From positions 1 to 7,503 of the forward strand of contig JAJYAH010000328.1 in NCBI GenBank assembly GCA_021779635.1: a DNA stretch of 7,503 nucleotides, given 5' to 3'. The notes below the pieces were generated by a model. The model was not told the DNA's origin, did no database searches, and saw nothing but the letters and a program-made list of their open reading frames with translations. Every line of letters begins with the position of its first letter. Positions within the stretch are counted from its first letter, which is position 1. Below are positions 6,000 to 7,503 of this stretch, piece after piece. The translations under genes were made by a program, and so were the position numbers. This DNA comes from Pseudomonadota bacterium (GTDB lineage: Bacteria > Pseudomonadota > Alphaproteobacteria > Rhizobiales > Xanthobacteraceae).

Positions 6000-6008
6000 T
6001 CACTGCAT
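6000..6008 (-). promoter_or_regulatory. Candidate two-codon leader ORF (ATG CAG TGA)
   Basis: ATG at 6008-6006 has AAGGA placed an ideal seven bases upstream, yet after one CAG codon it meets TGA (6002-6000). That stop overlaps the GTG (6003-6001) that opens the RidA-like frame. Termination-reinitiation from a minimal ORF is possible; it may also be coincidence. Confidence 0.3.
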
Positions 6009-6010
6009 GC

Positions 6011-6047
6011 GGACGTCCTTGGCGCCGTTACCCGGCCAACGACGTCC
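6011..6047. promoter_or_regulatory. Large inverted repeat ahead of the RidA-like gene
   Basis: GGACGTC (6011-6017) pairs with GACGTCC (6041-6047). After one mismatch TTGGC (6019-6023) pairs with GCCAA (6035-6039), all about one centre at 6029: 12 of 13 positions pair around an 11-base middle. In minus-strand RNA the hairpin would bury the AAGGA that serves the two-codon ORF, so it could gate translation. As DNA it could be an operator. Confidence 0.45.
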
Positions 6048-6085
6048 CTCGTAACAGGGTATCACACCACCACACGAATGCGACG

Positions 6086-6107
6086 GCGGCGACAGCACCA
6101 TCGCCGC
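6086..6107 (-). terminator. Weak candidate hairpin after the RND permease gene
   Basis: GCGGCGA (6086-6092) pairs with TCGCCGC (6101-6107), a 7-bp GC-rich stem with an 8-base loop, 27 bases past the permease stop. No U tract follows; the termination role is weakly supported. Confidence 0.22.
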
Positions 6108-6134
6108 GCAACGCACATCAAGCCGAACCGAACC

Positions 6135-7503
6135 TCAGGTCGCCTTGAGCGCCTTCGAGCCCAGATCGAATTCCTCGATTTCCTTGCTCCGCTCGGACTC
6201 GGCGCCTGCCCTGTGATCGGTGGCGATCGCCACATAGACGGCGGGCAGCACGAACAGCGTAAACAAAGTGCCGATCGACATGCCGGCGACAACGACAAGA
6301 CCGATCGAGAACCGGCTCGCCGCGCCCGCCCCCGATGCCGTCAGCAGCGGAATCAGGCCCGTGACCATCGCCGCGGTCGTCATCAGGATCGGGCGAAGCC
6401 GGACCCGGGCCGCCATCTCGATCGCTGAGCGCCGGTCGAGGCTCTCATTGAGCTGCAGCTCGTTGGCGAACTCGACCATCAGGATGCCGTGCTTGCTGAT
6501 CAGGCCAACCAGGGTGAGCAGGCCGACCTGGGTATAGATGTTCATGGTGGCGACACCGAAGAACAATGGCAGCATGGCACCGACGATCGCCATCGGAACG
6601 CTGATCATGATGACGAGCGGATCGCGCAGGCTTTCGAACTGCGCCGCCAGCACCAGGAAGATGATGATCAGCGCAAAGCCGAAAGTCACTGCAAGCTGGT
6701 TGCCTTCCTGAACATATTGCCGGGAATCCGCCAGGTAGTCGTGGCTGAAGCCGGCCGGCAGCTTCTTGGCCTCGCCCTCGAGGAAGTCCACCGCCTGTCC
6801 GACGGTCACGCCGGGCATCGGCACCGCCTGGAAGGTGGCGGAGTTCAACTGGTTGTAATGCGTCAGGGCGTTGGGATCGGTCGCGGTTTCGATCGATACC
6901 AGCGTCGACAGCGGCACCTGCTGGCCGGTCGCGGTCGGGACATAATATTCGCCGAGCGATTCAGGCGACAGCCGCTTGTCGCGCGGCACCTGCGGAATGA
7001 CCTGATACGATCGGCCCTCGAGGTTGAACCGGTTGACGTAGTTGCCGCCCAGCAGCGTCGCCAACGTATTGCCGATGCTCTGCATGGTGATGCCGAGATC
7101 GCTCGCCTTGGTACGGTTGATCTTGATCCGCACCACCGGCTGATTGAAGTCGAGATCGCTGTCCGAGACGATGAACAACCCGCTCTTGCGCGCGGCGTCC
7201 TTCAGCTTGACCATCTGCTCATAGACCGCCTGGAAACCATTGGTCGAATTGATCACCATCTGGACCGGCAAGCCGCCGGGGCCGCCGGGCAATGGCGGCA
7301 GGTTGAACGCGAAGGCGTTGACGCCTTCGATCTTGCTCAACTCCGCCTGCACCAGCGGCTTCAGCTTGATCGACGAACGCTTTCGCTCGTCCCACGGCTT
7401 GAGCAGCATGCCGGCAATGCCGCCCTGCGGACCGTTGATGCCGTTGAGAACGAAGCGCAGGTCGGTCTCGGGAAATTTGGCGAACGCCTTGTCGAGTTTC
7501 TCG
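6135..7503 (-). CDS. RND (HAE1-type) multidrug efflux permease, C-terminal part
   Basis: The gene is open from the right edge to a TGA at 6135-6137; 455 residues are visible of a family usually about 1,030-1,060 aa long, so more than half (N-terminus, TM1-7) is missing. Numbering from the first full codon in the window, residues 1-265 are the periplasmic porter/docking region, including the Pro/Gly-rich loop NLPPLPGGPGGLP at 67-79. Then come five membrane helices corresponding to TM8-12 (about 270-290, 295-316, 322-347, 370-390, 397-427) and a 29-residue charged cytosolic tail. Lys337 in SKHGILMVEFAN and Thr375 in RLRPILMTT match the AcrB proton-relay residues Lys940 and Thr978; the TM4 Asp pair lies outside the window. 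It works as an inner-membrane trimer with a periplasmic adaptor and outer-membrane channel, driven by protons. The adaptor gene is expected upstream, beyond the right edge. Substrates are unknown. Confidence 0.93.
   Translation of the reverse strand, partial: EKLDKAFAKFPETDLRFVLNGINGPQGGIAGMLLKPWDERKRSSIKLKPLVQAELSKIEGVNAFAFNLPPLPGGPGGLPVQMVINSTNGFQAVYEQMVKLKDAARKSGLFIVSDSDLDFNQPVVRIKINRTKASDLGITMQSIGNTLATLLGGNYVNRFNLEGRSYQVIPQVPRDKRLSPESLGEYYVPTATGQQVPLSTLVSIETATDPNALTHYNQLNSATFQAVPMPGVTVGQAVDFLEGEAKKLPAGFSHDYLADSRQYVQEGNQLAVTFGFALIIIFLVLAAQFESLRDPLVIMISVPMAIVGAMLPLFFGVATMNIYTQVGLLTLVGLISKHGILMVEFANELQLNESLDRRSAIEMAARVRLRPILMTTAAMVTGLIPLLTASGAGAASRFSIGLVVVAGMSIGTLFTLFVLPAVYVAIATDHRAGAESERSKEIEEFDLGSKALKAT

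Noticed and set aside
5086..6054. 322-codon open frame on the plus strand
   Set aside because: It runs antisense to the RidA-like gene, which has coherent conserved blocks; the plus reading has none.
1..7503. CRISPR array, tRNA/rRNA, prophage, transposase or defence system
   Set aside because: No regularly spaced repeats, cloverleaf-like or rRNA sequence, recombinase motifs or nuclease/toxin families were seen on either strand; the genes are ordinary metabolism and efflux.

Overview
The window (about 63-65% GC by eye) looks like chromosome of an alphaproteobacterium of the Bradyrhizobium/Rhodopseudomonas group. The reasons are the protein flavour of every gene and a palindromic intergenic element at 788-861 of a kind I recall as abundant in Bradyrhizobium genomes. 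This is recognition from memory, not a search result. All seven protein genes lie on the minus strand, so the window reads from right to left. The long plus-strand open frames are GC-driven antisense shadows.

Layout in the direction of transcription: (i) 7503-6135, the C-terminal part of an RND (HAE1-type) efflux permease, cut by the right edge. (ii) 5979-5224, a protein of about 251 aa that I read as two tandem RidA-like halves, similar to the CnbZ-type 2-aminomuconate deaminases; an inverted repeat and a two-codon ORF lie in front of it. (iii) 5223-4889, a 335-base gene-free stretch packed with palindromes. (iv) 4888-3635, a DadA-like FAD-dependent D-amino-acid dehydrogenase/oxidase. (v) 3519-861, a compact three-gene cluster: a small 85-aa protein (probably the DUF6489 type), a lipase-like alpha/beta hydrolase overlapping it by 4 bases, and a 515-aa wax ester synthase/diacylglycerol acyltransferase (WS/DGAT). 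(vi) 863-706, an intergenic gap holding the rhizobial palindromic element. (vii) 705-1, an alpha/beta hydrolase with the epoxide-hydrolase signature, cut by the left edge.

Two functional themes emerge. The 3519-861 cluster looks like a neutral-lipid module: an acyltransferase that makes wax esters or triacylglycerol, a serine hydrolase that could act on lipid esters, and a small acidic/amphipathic protein of unknown role. The 5979-3635 pair brings together an imine-generating flavoenzyme and a RidA-like putative deaminase/imine hydrolase, which is biochemically sensible, although the two are separated by 335 bases. I saw no tRNA, rRNA, CRISPR array, transposase or phage gene. Nothing proves a wholly new system; the most unusual items are the small conserved-looking ORF in the lipid cluster, the structured leader at 6000-6047, and the palindrome-rich spacer at 4983-5175.
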